DNA of 64,000 bases, from NCBI RefSeq assembly GCF_002101885.1, contig NZ_LQPS01000037.1, forward strand, positions 48,743-112,742, written 5' to 3'. This stretch comes from Mycolicibacter senuensis (GTDB taxonomy: Bacteria > Actinomycetota > Actinomycetes > Mycobacteriales > Mycobacteriaceae). The notes under the pieces are model-generated. The model made no database searches and had not been told where the DNA came from. It saw only the letters and a program-made list of their open reading frames with translations. Position numbers and translations under genes: made by a program. Numbering within the stretch: position 1 is the stretch's first letter; each line of letters starts with the position of its first letter. Below are positions 37,823 through 48,684 of this stretch, piece by piece.

Positions 37823-38950
37823 TCAGCTGATCCGGTCGATCGCGGAGCAGAGGCGCGCCACCGTCCCCTCGATGTCGGCCAGCTTGTCCAGACCGAACAA
37901 CCCGACCCGGAAGGTGCTGAACGTCGCCGGTTCGCCACACTGCAGCGGCACCCCGGCGGCCGTCTGCAGCCCCTGGCCCAGAAACTTTCTGCCGGTGCGG
38001 ATGTCGGGGTCGGTGGTGTAGCTGACCACCACCCCGGGGGCCTCGAAGCCCGGTGCGGCCACGCTGGGAAAGCCGCGTTCGGCCAGCAGCGCTCGCACCT
38101 TGCGCCCCAGGGCGAACTGCTGGTCCTGGACGTCACCGAAGCCGCGGTCGCGGGTCTCGGCCATGGCGTCGCGCAACCGGCCGATGACCCCGGTCGGCAT
38201 GGTCGCGTGATAGGCGTGGCCACCGTTCTCGTAGGTCGCCATGATCTCGCGCCATTTCTTGAGATCCAGGGCGAAGCTGGTGCTCCGGGTGCGCTCCAGG
38301 GCATCGAGCGCCCGGCCGGACAGCCCGATCATCGCGCAGCCGGGTTCGGCACTCCAGCCTTTCTGCGGCGCGGTGACCAACACGTCGACCCCGAGGGCGG
38401 TCATGTCGGCCCAGACCGCACCCGAGGCGATGCAATCCAGTACGAACAGGCCGCCCACCGCCGTCGTCGCCGCCCCGACGCGCGCCAGGTAGTCGTCGGG
38501 CAGCAGGATTCCGCTGGCGGTCTCGACGTGCGGGACGAACACCACCGCCGGCCGGGTGCGCGCGATCGCCTCCTCGACCTCCTCGACGGGGGCGGGCGTC
38601 CAGGGGGCCTGGTCGCCGTCGCCCGCCGGGCGCGCGTTGAGCACCGTGACGCCGTCGGTGATGCGGGTGGTCTCCAGGATCTGACTCCACCGGTAGCTGA
38701 AGAACCCGTTGCGCACGACCAGCACGTCGGCGCCGTTGGCGAACTGCCGCGCGACCGCCTCCATGCCGCAGGTTCCGTTGCCGGGCACCAGGATTGCCGC
38801 ATCCGCGCGGTACACCTCGCGCAGCATGGCCGAGATGTCGGTCATGACGTCGCGGAAACGCGCCGACATGTGGTTGAGCGCCCGGTCGGTGTAGACGACC
38901 GAATACTCCAGCAACCCGTCGGGGTCGACGTCGGGCAGCAGTCCTGGCAT
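37823..38950 (-). CDS. Class V pyridoxal-phosphate aminotransferase (alanine-glyoxylate/serine-pyruvate type)
   Basis: A 375-residue PLP aminotransferase. Cofactor-binding blocks are LVPGNGTCGMEAVARQFANG, VPHVETASGILLP and the Schiff-base Lys in TAPQKGWSAEPG near residue 206. The likely amino acceptor is glyoxylate or pyruvate, but the exact substrate cannot be read from the sequence. It begins at ATG 38950, nine bases after the upstream maleylpyruvate-isomerase-like gene, and runs into pta. Confidence 0.87.
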   Translation of the reverse strand: MPGLLPDVDPDGLLEYSVVYTDRALNHMSARFRDVMTDISAMLREVYRADAAILVPGNGTCGMEAVARQFANGADVLVVRNGFFSYRWSQILETTRITDGVTVLNARPAGDGDQAPWTPAPVEEVEEAIARTRPAVVFVPHVETASGILLPDDYLARVGAATTAVGGLFVLDCIASGAVWADMTALGVDVLVTAPQKGWSAEPGCAMIGLSGRALDALERTRSTSFALDLKKWREIMATYENGGHAYHATMPTGVIGRLRDAMAETRDRGFGDVQDQQFALGRKVRALLAERGFPSVAAPGFEAPGVVVSYTTDPDIRTGRKFLGQGLQTAAGVPLQCGEPATFSTFRVGLFGLDKLADIEGTVARLCSAIDRIS

Positions 38951-38959
38951 GGTGCTCTC

Positions 38960-39541
38960 CTAAGCGGGGCGAACGGAGCCGATCTCGACGTCGGGTATGT
39001 CTCTGCCGCCCAGCCACAGCCCCAGCGCCTCGGCGGTGCCGCGGACCACGGTGCCGCGGCCCCGGGGACGGCCGATCCCGTTGGTGGGCTCCACCCGATA
39101 CCGCAGCAACGTCGGCTGCAGCTTCTGGGCGGTCAGGCTCACGCCCTCGGTGAGGATCGCGGCCTCTTCGGCCGGCGGGATGTCCCGGGACCGCCCCAGC
39201 CCGCGCAGCACGTCCTGGTGGTGCATGGCCACGTCGCCCAGCAAGAACCCGGCCATGGCCCGGTCGGGAACCTGCGCCCAGCGCCGGCCGGCGGCGATGA
39301 TCTCGTCGCGGTCGCGAAGCCGTCCGGCCGCCACGATCTCGGCGTTGATCGTGTGCAACCGCCACGGCGCCCGCAGGTACCGGCCGACCTCGGCGGTGCC
39401 GATCAGGTGCGCCAGCACGTCGCGCGGCGACCAGCCCGCGCACAAGGTGGCGCCGTGGTCGAACTCCGCGTCGGTGAGCCCGTCGACCGTGTCGATGAAC
39501 GCCTGGCGCGCCGCGCGGGCGATATCGATCCGGGATGTCAT
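38960..39541 (-). CDS. Mycothiol-dependent maleylpyruvate isomerase family protein
   Basis: A 193-residue DinB/MDMPI-fold protein. The N-terminal helix bundle has the conserved CAGWSPRDVLAHLIG (His near residue 45, a metal ligand), GDVAMHHQDVLRGLG (His pair) and the actinobacterial C-terminal GRGTVVRGTAEALGLWLGGR. Such proteins often use mycothiol or bind a metal ion; substrate unknown. It is in the same orientation as, and directly upstream of, the aminotransferase gene, so it may open that operon. Confidence 0.84.
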   Translation of the reverse strand: MTSRIDIARAARQAFIDTVDGLTDAEFDHGATLCAGWSPRDVLAHLIGTAEVGRYLRAPWRLHTINAEIVAAGRLRDRDEIIAAGRRWAQVPDRAMAGFLLGDVAMHHQDVLRGLGRSRDIPPAEEAAILTEGVSLTAQKLQPTLLRYRVEPTNGIGRPRGRGTVVRGTAEALGLWLGGRDIPDVEIGSVRPA

Positions 39542-39550
39542 CGAGCCAAT

Positions 39551-40720
39551 TTAACGCAGCAGGTGCCGGCTCATCACGACACGCTGAATCTGGTTGGTGC
39601 CCTCGTAGATCTGGGTGATCTTGGCGTCCCGCATCATTCGCTCGACGGGGAAGTCGGTGGTGTAGCCGGCTCCGCCGAACAGCTGCACGGCGTCGGTGGT
39701 GACCTCCATGGCGACGTCGGAGGCGAAGCACTTGGATGCCGCCGAGATGAAGCCCAGCTCGGTCTCGCCGCGCTCGGCGCGGGCCGCGGCGGAGTAGACC
39801 ATCAGCCGGGCCGCCTCGATCTTCATCGCCATGTCGGCGAGCATGAACTGCACCCCCTGGAAGGAGCTGATGTTCTTGCCGAACTGCTTACGGTCCTTGG
39901 TGTAGTCGATCGCCGCGTCCAGGGCGCCCTGCGCGATGCCGACGGCCTGGGCACCGATGGTCGGGCGGGTGTGGTCCAGGGTGCGCAGTGCGGTCTTGAA
40001 CCCGGTGCCGGGCTCGCCGATGATCCGGTCGCCGGGGATGCGGCAGTTCTCGAAGTACAGCTCGGTGGTCGGCGAGCCCTTGATGCCGAGCTTGTGCTCT
40101 TTGGGCCCGATGGAAAAACCCTCGTCGTCGAGGTGGACCATGAATGCCGAGATGCCGTTGGCGTCCAGGTCGGGGTCGGTCACCGCCATCACGGTGTACC
40201 AGGTGGACTTGCCGCCGTTGGTGATCCAGCATTTCGAGCCGTTGAGGATCCAGTCGTCGCCGTCGGCCTTGGCGCGGGTGCGCATCGCCGCGGCGTCACT
40301 GCCGGCTTCGCGCTCCGACAGCGCATAGGAGGCCATCACCTCGCCGGAGGCCAGGCCCGGCAGCACCTGCTGCTTCAACTCGTCGGAGCCCGACAGGATC
40401 AGCCCCATGGTGCCCAGCTTGTTGACCGCCGGGATGAGCGACGACGATGCACAGACCCGGGCGACTTCCTCGATCACGATGCAGGCCGCCACCGAGTCCG
40501 CGCCCTGCCCGCCGTACTCCTCGGGCACGTGCACGGCGTTGAACCCGGAGGCGTTCAGTGCCGCCAGGGCCTCTTCCGGGAAGCGGGCCGCCTCGTCGAC
40601 ATCCTTGGCGTGCGGAGCGATCTCCTTCTCGGCCAAGGCGCGGATCGCGGCCCGCAGCTCGTCATGCTCCTCGGGAAGTTTGAACACGTCGAACGAGGGA
40701 TTCCCGGCCCACCCAGCCAT
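39551..40720 (-). CDS. fadE25: Acyl-CoA dehydrogenase FadE25
   Basis: FAD enzyme for the first step of beta-oxidation or branched amino-acid catabolism. The 389 residues match M. tuberculosis FadE25 almost throughout: FNAVHVPEEYGGQGADS, ASYALSEREAGSDAAAM, CWITNGGKSTWYTVMAV, and the catalytic Glu in MRDAKITQIYEGTNQIQ. ATG 40720 is preferred because AGGAGG lies five bases upstream; the GTG at 40723 is closer to it. It is fifteen bases from purE, as in other mycobacteria. Confidence 0.95.
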   Translation of the reverse strand: MAGWAGNPSFDVFKLPEEHDELRAAIRALAEKEIAPHAKDVDEAARFPEEALAALNASGFNAVHVPEEYGGQGADSVAACIVIEEVARVCASSSLIPAVNKLGTMGLILSGSDELKQQVLPGLASGEVMASYALSEREAGSDAAAMRTRAKADGDDWILNGSKCWITNGGKSTWYTVMAVTDPDLDANGISAFMVHLDDEGFSIGPKEHKLGIKGSPTTELYFENCRIPGDRIIGEPGTGFKTALRTLDHTRPTIGAQAVGIAQGALDAAIDYTKDRKQFGKNISSFQGVQFMLADMAMKIEAARLMVYSAAARAERGETELGFISAASKCFASDVAMEVTTDAVQLFGGAGYTTDFPVERMMRDAKITQIYEGTNQIQRVVMSRHLLR

Positions 40721-40734
40721 CACAGCCTCCTAAG

Positions 40735-41250
40735 CTACTCGCCGGTAACTTTACCTTGAAGTGCGGCGTCCTTCGCAAGCACGGTGTCGGCCAACTGCTG
40801 TTGGAAGGTCTCCATCCGGGCCCGCAGGGCCGGATCGGCGGAGGCCAGGATGCGCACCGCCAGCAAACCCGCGTTGCGTGCGCCGCCGATGGAAACGGTG
40901 GCCACCGGCACCCCGGCCGGCATCTGCACGATCGACAGCAACGAATCCATCCCGTCGAGCCGGGCCAGCGGAACCGGGACGCCGATCACCGGCAGCGGTG
41001 TGGCCGAGGCCACCATCCCGGGCAGGTGCGCAGCCCCGCCCGCCCCGGCGACGATCACCTCGATACCGCGGCCGGCGGCGTCGCGGGCGTAGTCGAACAT
41101 CCGTTGCGGGGTGCGGTGCGCCGAGACCACCCCGACCTCGAACGGGATGTCGAACTCGGCCAGTGCCATGGCAGCGTCCTGCATCACCGGCCAGTCGCTG
41201 TCGCTGCCCATGATCACACCGACCCGGGGACCGGGCTTGTGTTCACTCAT
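40735..41250 (-). CDS. purE: N5-carboxyaminoimidazole ribonucleotide mutase
   Basis: Converts N5-CAIR to CAIR in purine synthesis. The 171-residue protein has [17 protein letters not shown] near the N-terminus, [16 protein letters not shown] with the catalytic Ser-Ala-His, and [21 protein letters not shown] 41250 overlaps the purK 3' end by eight bases, so the pair is translationally coupled. Confidence 0.96.
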   Translation of the reverse strand: MSEHKPGPRVGVIMGSDSDWPVMQDAAMALAEFDIPFEVGVVSAHRTPQRMFDYARDAAGRGIEVIVAGAGGAAHLPGMVASATPLPVIGVPVPLARLDGMDSLLSIVQMPAGVPVATVSIGGARNAGLLAVRILASADPALRARMETFQQQLADTVLAKDAALQGKVTGE

Positions 41251-42493
41251 GCGGGTCCCATCCATCGCTCCATTCCGCGTGCGACAACCAGTGTGCCGCG
41301 TTTTCGGCCCGTTCACGCAGCTCCGCGCAACCTGCCGCATCGTCACCGAGCAGGTTGATGTGCCCGATCTTGCGGCCCGGCCGCTCGTCCTTGCCGTAGA
41401 GGTGCACCCGCGCGTCGGGATAGCGGGCGAACAGGTGGTGCAATCGCTCGTCCATCGTCATCGCCGGCTGTTGCGGGGCGCCGAGCACGTTGGCCATCAC
41501 GGTCACCGCGGCCACCGGGGCGGTGGCGCCGAGCGGATAGTCCAGGACGGCGCGCAGGTGCTGCTCGAACTGGCTGGTGGCCGCGCCGTCCATGGTCCAG
41601 TGCCCGGAGTTGTGCGGCCGCATCGCCAGCTCGTTGACCAGCAACTCGCCGTCCATCGTCTCGAACAGTTCGACGGCGAGCACCCCGACCACGCCCAGCT
41701 CGTCGGCCAGCCGCAGCGCCAGTCGCTGTGCGGCGGCCGCCGACTCCGCGGACAGCTCGGGGGCCGGCGCGATCACCGTCACACAGATCCCGTCTTGCTG
41801 CACCGTCTGGACCACCGGCCACGCCGCGCCCTGGCCGAACGGCGAACGGGCGACCAGCGCGGAGAGCTCCCGGCGCATCGCGACCCGCTCCTCGACCAGC
41901 ACCGGCACCCCGGAGGCCAGGTAGTCGGCGGCCGCGGCCCGCGCCCGGACGACGTCGTCGACGATCGAGACCCCCCGGCCGTCGTAGCCACCCCGGGCCG
42001 CCTTCACCACCATCGGGCCACCGGTCAGCGCCGCGAACTCCTCGAGGGCCGCCATGTCAGCAGCGGTCTCGATCGCGGCGAACCGGGGCACCGGCGCCTC
42101 CAGCGCCGCCAGCTTACGTCGCATCACCAGCTTGTCCTGGGCATGGCGCAACGCGGCCGGCGGCGGCGCCACGGTGACGCCCTCGGCGACCAGCTTGTCC
42201 AGCAGCTCGCCGGGGACGTGCTCGTGATCGAAGGTCAATACGGTGACCCCCGACGCGACCCGGCGCAGGTCGTCGAGGTCGGTGTGCGAACCGATCACCA
42301 CATCGGGGGTGACCTGAGCCGCCGGTTCGTCGGCCGCGGCGGCCAGCACCCGCAGCCGCTGGCCGAGCGCGATCGCGGCCTGGTGGGTCATCCGGGCCAA
42401 CTGGCCGCCGCCGACCATGGCGACCTGGGGACACCGCCCGCTTGCGGGCGCCGGCGTGGCAGCCAGGGGCGTGGAGGGCACGGGCACGGGCAA
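41243..42493 (-). CDS. purK: N5-carboxyaminoimidazole ribonucleotide synthetase
   Basis: ATP-grasp enzyme that carboxylates AIR with bicarbonate. About 416 residues: [18 protein letters not shown] near residue 23, [29 protein letters not shown] (ATP loop) and [19 protein letters not shown]. The start is uncertain: TTG 42493 and GTG 42487 or 42481 are all in frame. It is divergent from the GtrA-like gene. Confidence 0.94.
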   Translation of the reverse strand: MPVPVPSTPLAATPAPASGRCPQVAMVGGGQLARMTHQAAIALGQRLRVLAAAADEPAAQVTPDVVIGSHTDLDDLRRVASGVTVLTFDHEHVPGELLDKLVAEGVTVAPPPAALRHAQDKLVMRRKLAALEAPVPRFAAIETAADMAALEEFAALTGGPMVVKAARGGYDGRGVSIVDDVVRARAAAADYLASGVPVLVEERVAMRRELSALVARSPFGQGAAWPVVQTVQQDGICVTVIAPAPELSAESAAAAQRLALRLADELGVVGVLAVELFETMDGELLVNELAMRPHNSGHWTMDGAATSQFEQHLRAVLDYPLGATAPVAAVTVMANVLGAPQQPAMTMDERLHHLFARYPDARVHLYGKDERPGRKIGHINLLGDDAAGCAELRERAENAAHWLSHAEWSDGWDPHE

Positions 42494-42558
42494 TATCGTG
42501 TCACGCCGCCTCGGCTACGGCGTTATCCAGTCATTAGGCAGGGATCCGGCAAAGTCCG

Positions 42559-42564
42559 TACACT
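42559..42564 (+). promoter_or_regulatory. -10 box of the GtrA-like gene
   Basis: TACACT fits TANNNT and lies eight bases before GTG 42573, supporting a leaderless mRNA. Confidence 0.55.
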
Positions 42565-42572
42565 GGCAACTT

Positions 42573-43256
42573 GTGTCTTTTACCGACGCCACGATCGCCC
42601 GGTTGCCGAGTGTGATCCGGCCGCTGGCCGAGCGCCACCACGAGTTGATCAAGTTCGCCATTGTCGGCGCGACCACATTCGTCATCGACTCGGCGCTGTT
42701 CTACACGCTCAAGCTGACCATCCTGTCGCCCAAGCCGGTCACGGCCAAGGTCATCTCCGGGATCGTCGCGGTGATCGCCTCCTACATCCTCAACCGGGAG
42801 TGGAGTTTCAAGGACCGGGGCGGCCGGGAGCGCCACCACGAGGCGCTGCTGTTCTTCGGGGTCAGCGGTGTCGGCGTAGCGCTGTCGATGGCGCCGTTGT
42901 GGTTCTCCAGCTATGTGCTGCAACTGCGGGCGCCGATGGTGTCGCTGACCATCGAGAACATCGCCGACTTCATCTCGGCCTACATCATCGGCAACCTGCT
43001 GCAGATGGCGTTCCGGTTCTGGGCGTTCCGCCGCTGGGTCTTCCCCGACGAGTTCGCGCGCACCGAGGACGCCGCGTTGAGCGCCTCCATCGAGGGCGGC
43101 GCACTCGTCGAGGCCCTCGAGGACACCCTGGAAGACTTGGAAGACTTGGAAGACACCGCCGGGTCCTCAGACGACGGCCACGCCGGCGTGGTGACCCTGT
43201 TCCGGCGCCCGGACCGGCATCAACGCGCAGCGGACGGGTTGTCGAAGACTTCGTGA
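42573..43256 (+). CDS. GtrA-family membrane protein (Rv3277 homologue)
   Basis: A 227-residue GtrA-like protein with four membrane helices (from about FAIVGATTFVIDSALFYTL to MAFRFWAFRRWVF). GtrA proteins are thought to move undecaprenyl- or decaprenyl-linked sugars across the membrane or to modify the wall; the mycobacterial homologue's role is not settled. The C-terminus is acidic and contains three tandem Leu-Glu-Asp units encoded by a 9-base repeat (43128-43154). GTG 42573 is set by the -10 box. The last 37 bases overlap the convergent PH-domain gene. Confidence 0.85.
   Translation: MSFTDATIARLPSVIRPLAERHHELIKFAIVGATTFVIDSALFYTLKLTILSPKPVTAKVISGIVAVIASYILNREWSFKDRGGRERHHEALLFFGVSGVGVALSMAPLWFSSYVLQLRAPMVSLTIENIADFISAYIIGNLLQMAFRFWAFRRWVFPDEFARTEDAALSASIEGGALVEALEDTLEDLEDLEDTAGSSDDGHAGVVTLFRRPDRHQRAADGLSKTS
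43128..43154 (+). repeat. Nine-base tandem repeat in the GtrA-like gene
   Basis: Three copies of TTGGAAGAC (first copy CTGGAAGAC) encode Leu-Glu-Asp three times in frame. Such acidic repeats can vary in number between strains. Confidence 0.75.
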
Positions 43257-43729
43257 TAGAGCAGCGCGTGCACCTGTTCCACGCGCGGGATGTCGTAGAA
43301 CTCCAGCGGTTCTTGTGACGCCGACTCGATGATCAGTGTCCCGGTGCGCAGCATCCGGTCGATGAGCCCGTGGACGAATTCCACGCTGTTGATCCGCGCC
43401 AGCGCGATGTCGATGCCGCTGCGGGTCAGCAACCCGTGCCGATACATCACCCGCCGGTCGGTGACGACGAAATGTGTGGTCAGCCAGCTCAGGAAGGGCC
43501 AGAGCACCAGCCAGCCGACCACCACCAGCCAGATCACCCAGATCACCGCGAACACCACGTTCTTGGCGTTGGGGTCCCAGGCCCTCGGGTTGACGAACCC
43601 GGATGCGAAGCCGGCGCAGGCGGTGGTCAGCAGCAGCGCCAGCACCGGGCCGATCAGGCGTTTGACGTGCGGGTGCCGGTGCAGCACCACCTGCTCGTCG
43701 TCGGCCAGCACGCTCTCGGGGTAACCCAT
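43220..43729 (-). CDS. PH-domain membrane protein (Rv3278c homologue)
   Basis: A 169-residue protein with two membrane helices (LIGPVLALLLTTACAGFASG and VFAVIWVIWLVVVGWLVLWP) and a bacterial PH (bPH2/YdbT-like) domain: HFVVTDRRVMYRHGLLTRSG, then LARINSVEFVHGLIDRM. Function unknown; membrane-associated binding is likely. It is nine bases from birA, same strand, and its 3' end overlaps the GtrA-like gene by 37 bases. Confidence 0.88.
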   Translation of the reverse strand: MGYPESVLADDEQVVLHRHPHVKRLIGPVLALLLTTACAGFASGFVNPRAWDPNAKNVVFAVIWVIWLVVVGWLVLWPFLSWLTTHFVVTDRRVMYRHGLLTRSGIDIALARINSVEFVHGLIDRMLRTGTLIIESASQEPLEFYDIPRVEQVHALLYHEVFDNPSAAR

Positions 43730-43737
43730 GGCCGGTC

Positions 43738-44550
43738 CTAGCTGTCCGGCCGCAGCCGGGTGACGTCGCCGGCCGACACCGTGACCGTGTCACCGCCGGT
43801 GTCGATGACCAGCCGGCCGGTGTCGTCGATGGAGCGGGCGAGGCCCTCGACCCGCCGGCCGCCGGGCATCTCGGCGCGCACCCGGGCGCCCAGCGTGCAG
43901 CTGTGCCGTCGGTAGTCCGCCACCAGCGCCCGGTCCGCCCCGCCGGCCGCACGCCAGGCCGCGATCCGGGCCGCCAGGTTCCGGAGAATCTTGTCGGCCC
44001 AGACGTTTCGGTCGATCACCGCGGCGTCCAGCATGGCCAATGAGACCGCCCGCGGATCCGGCGCCTGCTGTGCGGTCATGGTGACGTTCAGGCCGAGTCC
44101 GACCACGACGAGCGGTTTGGGGGCGGCCACCTCGGCCAGGATCCCGGCCAGTTTGCCTTGCTGGTCTGCGCCCGCGATGACGTCGTTGGGCCACTTCAGA
44201 CCGACCTGCAGGCCCGAGACCTCGGTGAGCGCGTCGGCCACCGCGACGCCGGTCGCCAGCGTCAGCCAGCCCCAGCCCGATGCCGGCACCCGGTCGGCGG
44301 CGACCCCCACCGACAGGGCCAATTGGCTGCCGGCCGGCGCCACCCAGCTCCGGCCGTGCCGCCCACGCCCGGCCGTCTGGTGTTCGGCCAGCAGCACCGC
44401 ACCGTCGATGTCCTCAGCGGCGGCCGAGCGGGCCAACAGATCGGCGTTGGTGGAACCGGTCTCGGCGACCACGTCCAGCGCGCGCCACGGCCGGCCGGAC
44501 CCGGTGAGCCCGTCGCGCAGCGCGGTTGCGTCGAGCGGCGAAACATTCAT
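43738..44550 (-). CDS. birA: Biotin-protein ligase BirA
   Basis: Attaches biotin to the carrier Lys of acyl-CoA carboxylases. The 270-residue protein is the short form without an N-terminal DNA-binding domain. GRGRHGRSWVAPAGSQLALS is the biotinyl-AMP loop, GLKWPNDVIAGADQQGKLAGIL the catalytic Lys region, and the C-terminal SH3-like domain is present. Its targets are encoded nearby: the biotin carrier domain of AccA3 at 51774-53573. Confidence 0.95.
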   Translation of the reverse strand: MNVSPLDATALRDGLTGSGRPWRALDVVAETGSTNADLLARSAAAEDIDGAVLLAEHQTAGRGRHGRSWVAPAGSQLALSVGVAADRVPASGWGWLTLATGVAVADALTEVSGLQVGLKWPNDVIAGADQQGKLAGILAEVAAPKPLVVVGLGLNVTMTAQQAPDPRAVSLAMLDAAVIDRNVWADKILRNLAARIAAWRAAGGADRALVADYRRHSCTLGARVRAEMPGGRRVEGLARSIDDTGRLVIDTGGDTVTVSAGDVTRLRPDS

Positions 44551-44584
44551 TTCGCAAGCCTAGAGCCGGCGCCACCGCGCCGCC

Positions 44585-44610
44585 GGTTGAAACGCCCGAC
44601 CGCGGGGTAT
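44585..44610 (+). promoter_or_regulatory. SigF-type promoter of the esterase gene
   Basis: GGTTG (44585-44589), 15 bases, then GGGTAT (44605-44610) match the SigF consensus with one change in the -35 element. GTG 44636 lies 25 bases further. Confidence 0.5.
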
Positions 44611-44635
44611 CCGGCCCGTTGGAGGGGTGATCGAG

Positions 44636-45601
44636 GTGGTCACCGGGGGGTTGACGCGACGAATTCACCGTCGTCACAGCGCACAATCGGTTGCGGTGTC
44701 GCTGGCCAGCAGGCTCGTCGTCAAGAATGTGGTGCGGGCATGGGCGATTCGGCCCGACATGCCGTGGCAGCTGGCCTCGGTGGACCGGTTCGCCGGCTGG
44801 GTGCCCTACCGGCCGGCCGTGACGGTCGAACGCTTCCGCCTGGGTTCTTGTGTCGCCGAACGTGTTCAGGCCAAGCAGACCTCAGCGCAGCGGGCGATCC
44901 TCTACCTGCACGGCGGTGCGTTCCTGACCTGTGGACTCAACACCCACCGTGCGCTGGTGGTCCGGCTGTCGCGGGCGGCCGGGGCCTGTGTGCTCAACAT
45001 CGACTACCGAATGTTGCCCTCGCACCGGATATCCGATGCGATCGAGGACGGGTTGAGCGGCTTGCGATGGCTGCTCCGGCGCGGCTACGACCCGGAACGC
45101 ATCGTGGTTGCCGGCGACTCGGCCGGCGGTTATCTGGCCTTTATGACCGCCCTGGCCGCGGCGCAATCCGATCTGCCGAAACCTGCTGGCATTGGCGTGG
45201 TTTCACCGTTCACCGACGCCGATCCGACGGCGAAGATGCAGCACCGCAACGCACACCGGTGCGCGATGTTCCCGTGCGGGGCGCTACCGGCGTTCACCGG
45301 CTATCTCCGCCGCGCCCAAGTCGTGTCCCCGGTGGATGCCGACCTGTCGGCACTGCCACCGGTCACCATCCACGCCAGCTCCGACGAACTGCTGCTGCCC
45401 GATGCCGAGGTCATGGCGGAGCGGCTGGGCACCGCCGGCGTGCCGTGCGAGCTGCACCTGTGGGACGGCCAGATTCACGATTTCCCGCTGGCCGCCGATG
45501 TGCTGCCGGAGGGCCGGCGGGCGATCCGTTACATCGGCGACTTCGTCAAGCAGGTCACCGACGTCACCGAACCGCCCGAACCCGGTACGGCGGTGGCCTG
45601 A
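44636..45601 (+). CDS. HSL-family alpha/beta hydrolase (esterase)
   Basis: A 321-residue hormone-sensitive-lipase-type esterase. The oxyanion motif is YLHGGAFLTCG near residue 90 and the nucleophile elbow VAGDSAGGYLAF with Ser near 160; SDELLLPDAEVM and GQIHDFPL probably supply Asp and His. GTG 44636 was chosen over GTG 44627 because GGAGGGG lies eight bases before it. A SigF-like promoter precedes it. Substrates are likely short to medium acyl esters. Confidence 0.9.
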   Translation: MVTGGLTRRIHRRHSAQSVAVSLASRLVVKNVVRAWAIRPDMPWQLASVDRFAGWVPYRPAVTVERFRLGSCVAERVQAKQTSAQRAILYLHGGAFLTCGLNTHRALVVRLSRAAGACVLNIDYRMLPSHRISDAIEDGLSGLRWLLRRGYDPERIVVAGDSAGGYLAFMTALAAAQSDLPKPAGIGVVSPFTDADPTAKMQHRNAHRCAMFPCGALPAFTGYLRRAQVVSPVDADLSALPPVTIHASSDELLLPDAEVMAERLGTAGVPCELHLWDGQIHDFPLAADVLPEGRRAIRYIGDFVKQVTDVTEPPEPGTAVA

Positions 45602-45611
45602 GGCCTCGCCG

Positions 45612-45666
45612 GCTACTCAGGGCCGTGCTACTCAGGGCCGTGCTACTCAGGGCCGTGCTACTCAGG
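45612..45666. repeat. 15-base tandem repeat at the 3' end of the LigD-type gene
   Basis: GCTACTCAGGGCCGT is repeated three times (45612-45656) followed by ten bases of a fourth unit. On the minus strand each unit starts with TGAGTAGC; the first TGA is the actual stop of the polymerase gene, so the stop region itself has been copied. Copy number may differ between strains. Confidence 0.85.
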
Positions 45667-46576
45667 CGCCGAGCTTGGCCAACCGATTCCGCAGCGGAGC
45701 CAGCGAACACGACTGGCGGTACATGTCGGCCCACGGATCGCCCGGATCGCCGCGTTCGCACATCCGCTTGGGCACGTCACGCAGGGTCCATCCGTCCGGG
45801 CGCATCCCGGGGACGTCGAGCTCGTCCCAATCCAACGGGACCGCCACCGGCGCACCGGCGCGAGCCCGCACCGCGTACGGCGCAACGCCGGTCTGGCCGT
45901 AGGCGTTTCGCATCACGTCCACATACACCCTGCCGCCGCGGCCGGCCTTGCGGACTTCGCGGGTGCGGTGCAGCGGGTCGTCGTCGACGACGAGGCCGGC
46001 GATGGTGCGGGCGAACTCACGGGCGGTGTCGAAATCGGCGTCGCCGCGCAGCGGTGCCACGATGTGCAGGCCCCGCGAACCCGTGGTCTGCACGTAGGCC
46101 GTCATTCCGAGGTCCTGCAGGACGTCGGCGACCGCCCGGGCGGTGGCCCGGACCACCGCGAAGTCATCGTCGGCGGGATCCAGGTCGAACACCAGCCGAT
46201 CGGGGTTCTCCAGTTGCGGATGCCGGGAAAGCCAGGAGTGCAGCGTGATGCAGTCCTGGTTGGCCGCCCACACCAGCGCCTCCCTCCGCGACACCACCGG
46301 ATGCACGACGGTTCCCTCGCCGGACGTCCGGGCGACCTCGACCCGGTCCATCCAGTCCGGCAACGAGGCGGCGAAATTCTGCTGGATGAACCCTTCCTCG
46401 TCGATGCCGCCGGGGAACCGGGTCAGCGTGAGCGGGCGGCCGTCCAGATGCGGCACCATCACCGGCGCGAGTTCGGCGTAGTAGTCGATGAGGTTGCCCT
46501 TGGTGATCGCCTCGTGGGTGGCGGACGCCGGGAAGAGCACCCGGTCTGGGTGAGTGATCGCGACGTTGGGCTTCAT
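45662..46576 (-). CDS. LigD-type primase-polymerase (stand-alone)
   Basis: A 304-residue protein of the archaeo-eukaryotic primase family, like the polymerase domain of LigD and mycobacterial PolD/Prim-Pol proteins; it has no ligase or phosphoesterase part. The metal-binding motif is LVFDLDPADDDFAVV near residue 137, with TTGSRGLHIVAPL near 168 and YVDVMRNAYGQT near 222. Role: short-gap filling or ribonucleotide insertion in end-joining or other repair, inferred from the family. ATG 46576 lies twelve bases after the GGGTA of a SigF-type promoter. Confidence 0.86.
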   Translation of the reverse strand: MKPNVAITHPDRVLFPASATHEAITKGNLIDYYAELAPVMVPHLDGRPLTLTRFPGGIDEEGFIQQNFAASLPDWMDRVEVARTSGEGTVVHPVVSRREALVWAANQDCITLHSWLSRHPQLENPDRLVFDLDPADDDFAVVRATARAVADVLQDLGMTAYVQTTGSRGLHIVAPLRGDADFDTAREFARTIAGLVVDDDPLHRTREVRKAGRGGRVYVDVMRNAYGQTGVAPYAVRARAGAPVAVPLDWDELDVPGMRPDGWTLRDVPKRMCERGDPGDPWADMYRQSCSLAPLRNRLAKLGA

Positions 46577-46587
46577 AGCTGGCCGCG

Positions 46588-46614
46588 TACCCGTTGACAC
46601 CGAACCGGTAAACC
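46588..46614 (-). promoter_or_regulatory. SigF-type promoter of the LigD-type polymerase gene
   Basis: On the minus strand GGTTT (46614-46610), 17 bases and GGGTA (46592-46588) fit the SigF consensus exactly. The ATG lies eleven bases further on, so the leader would be very short. Confidence 0.65.
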
Positions 46615-46672
46615 GGCCCGGCGGCCGCCCGCGCCCCACTCTGCGGTGGCGTTACCGGGTCCGCGCGGGTGA

Positions 46673-48680
<2,008 letters not shown>

Positions 48681-48684
<4 letters not shown>

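Noticed and set aside
45612..45666. Possible CRISPR array
   Set aside because: The 15-base units are directly adjacent with no spacers; it is a simple tandem repeat.
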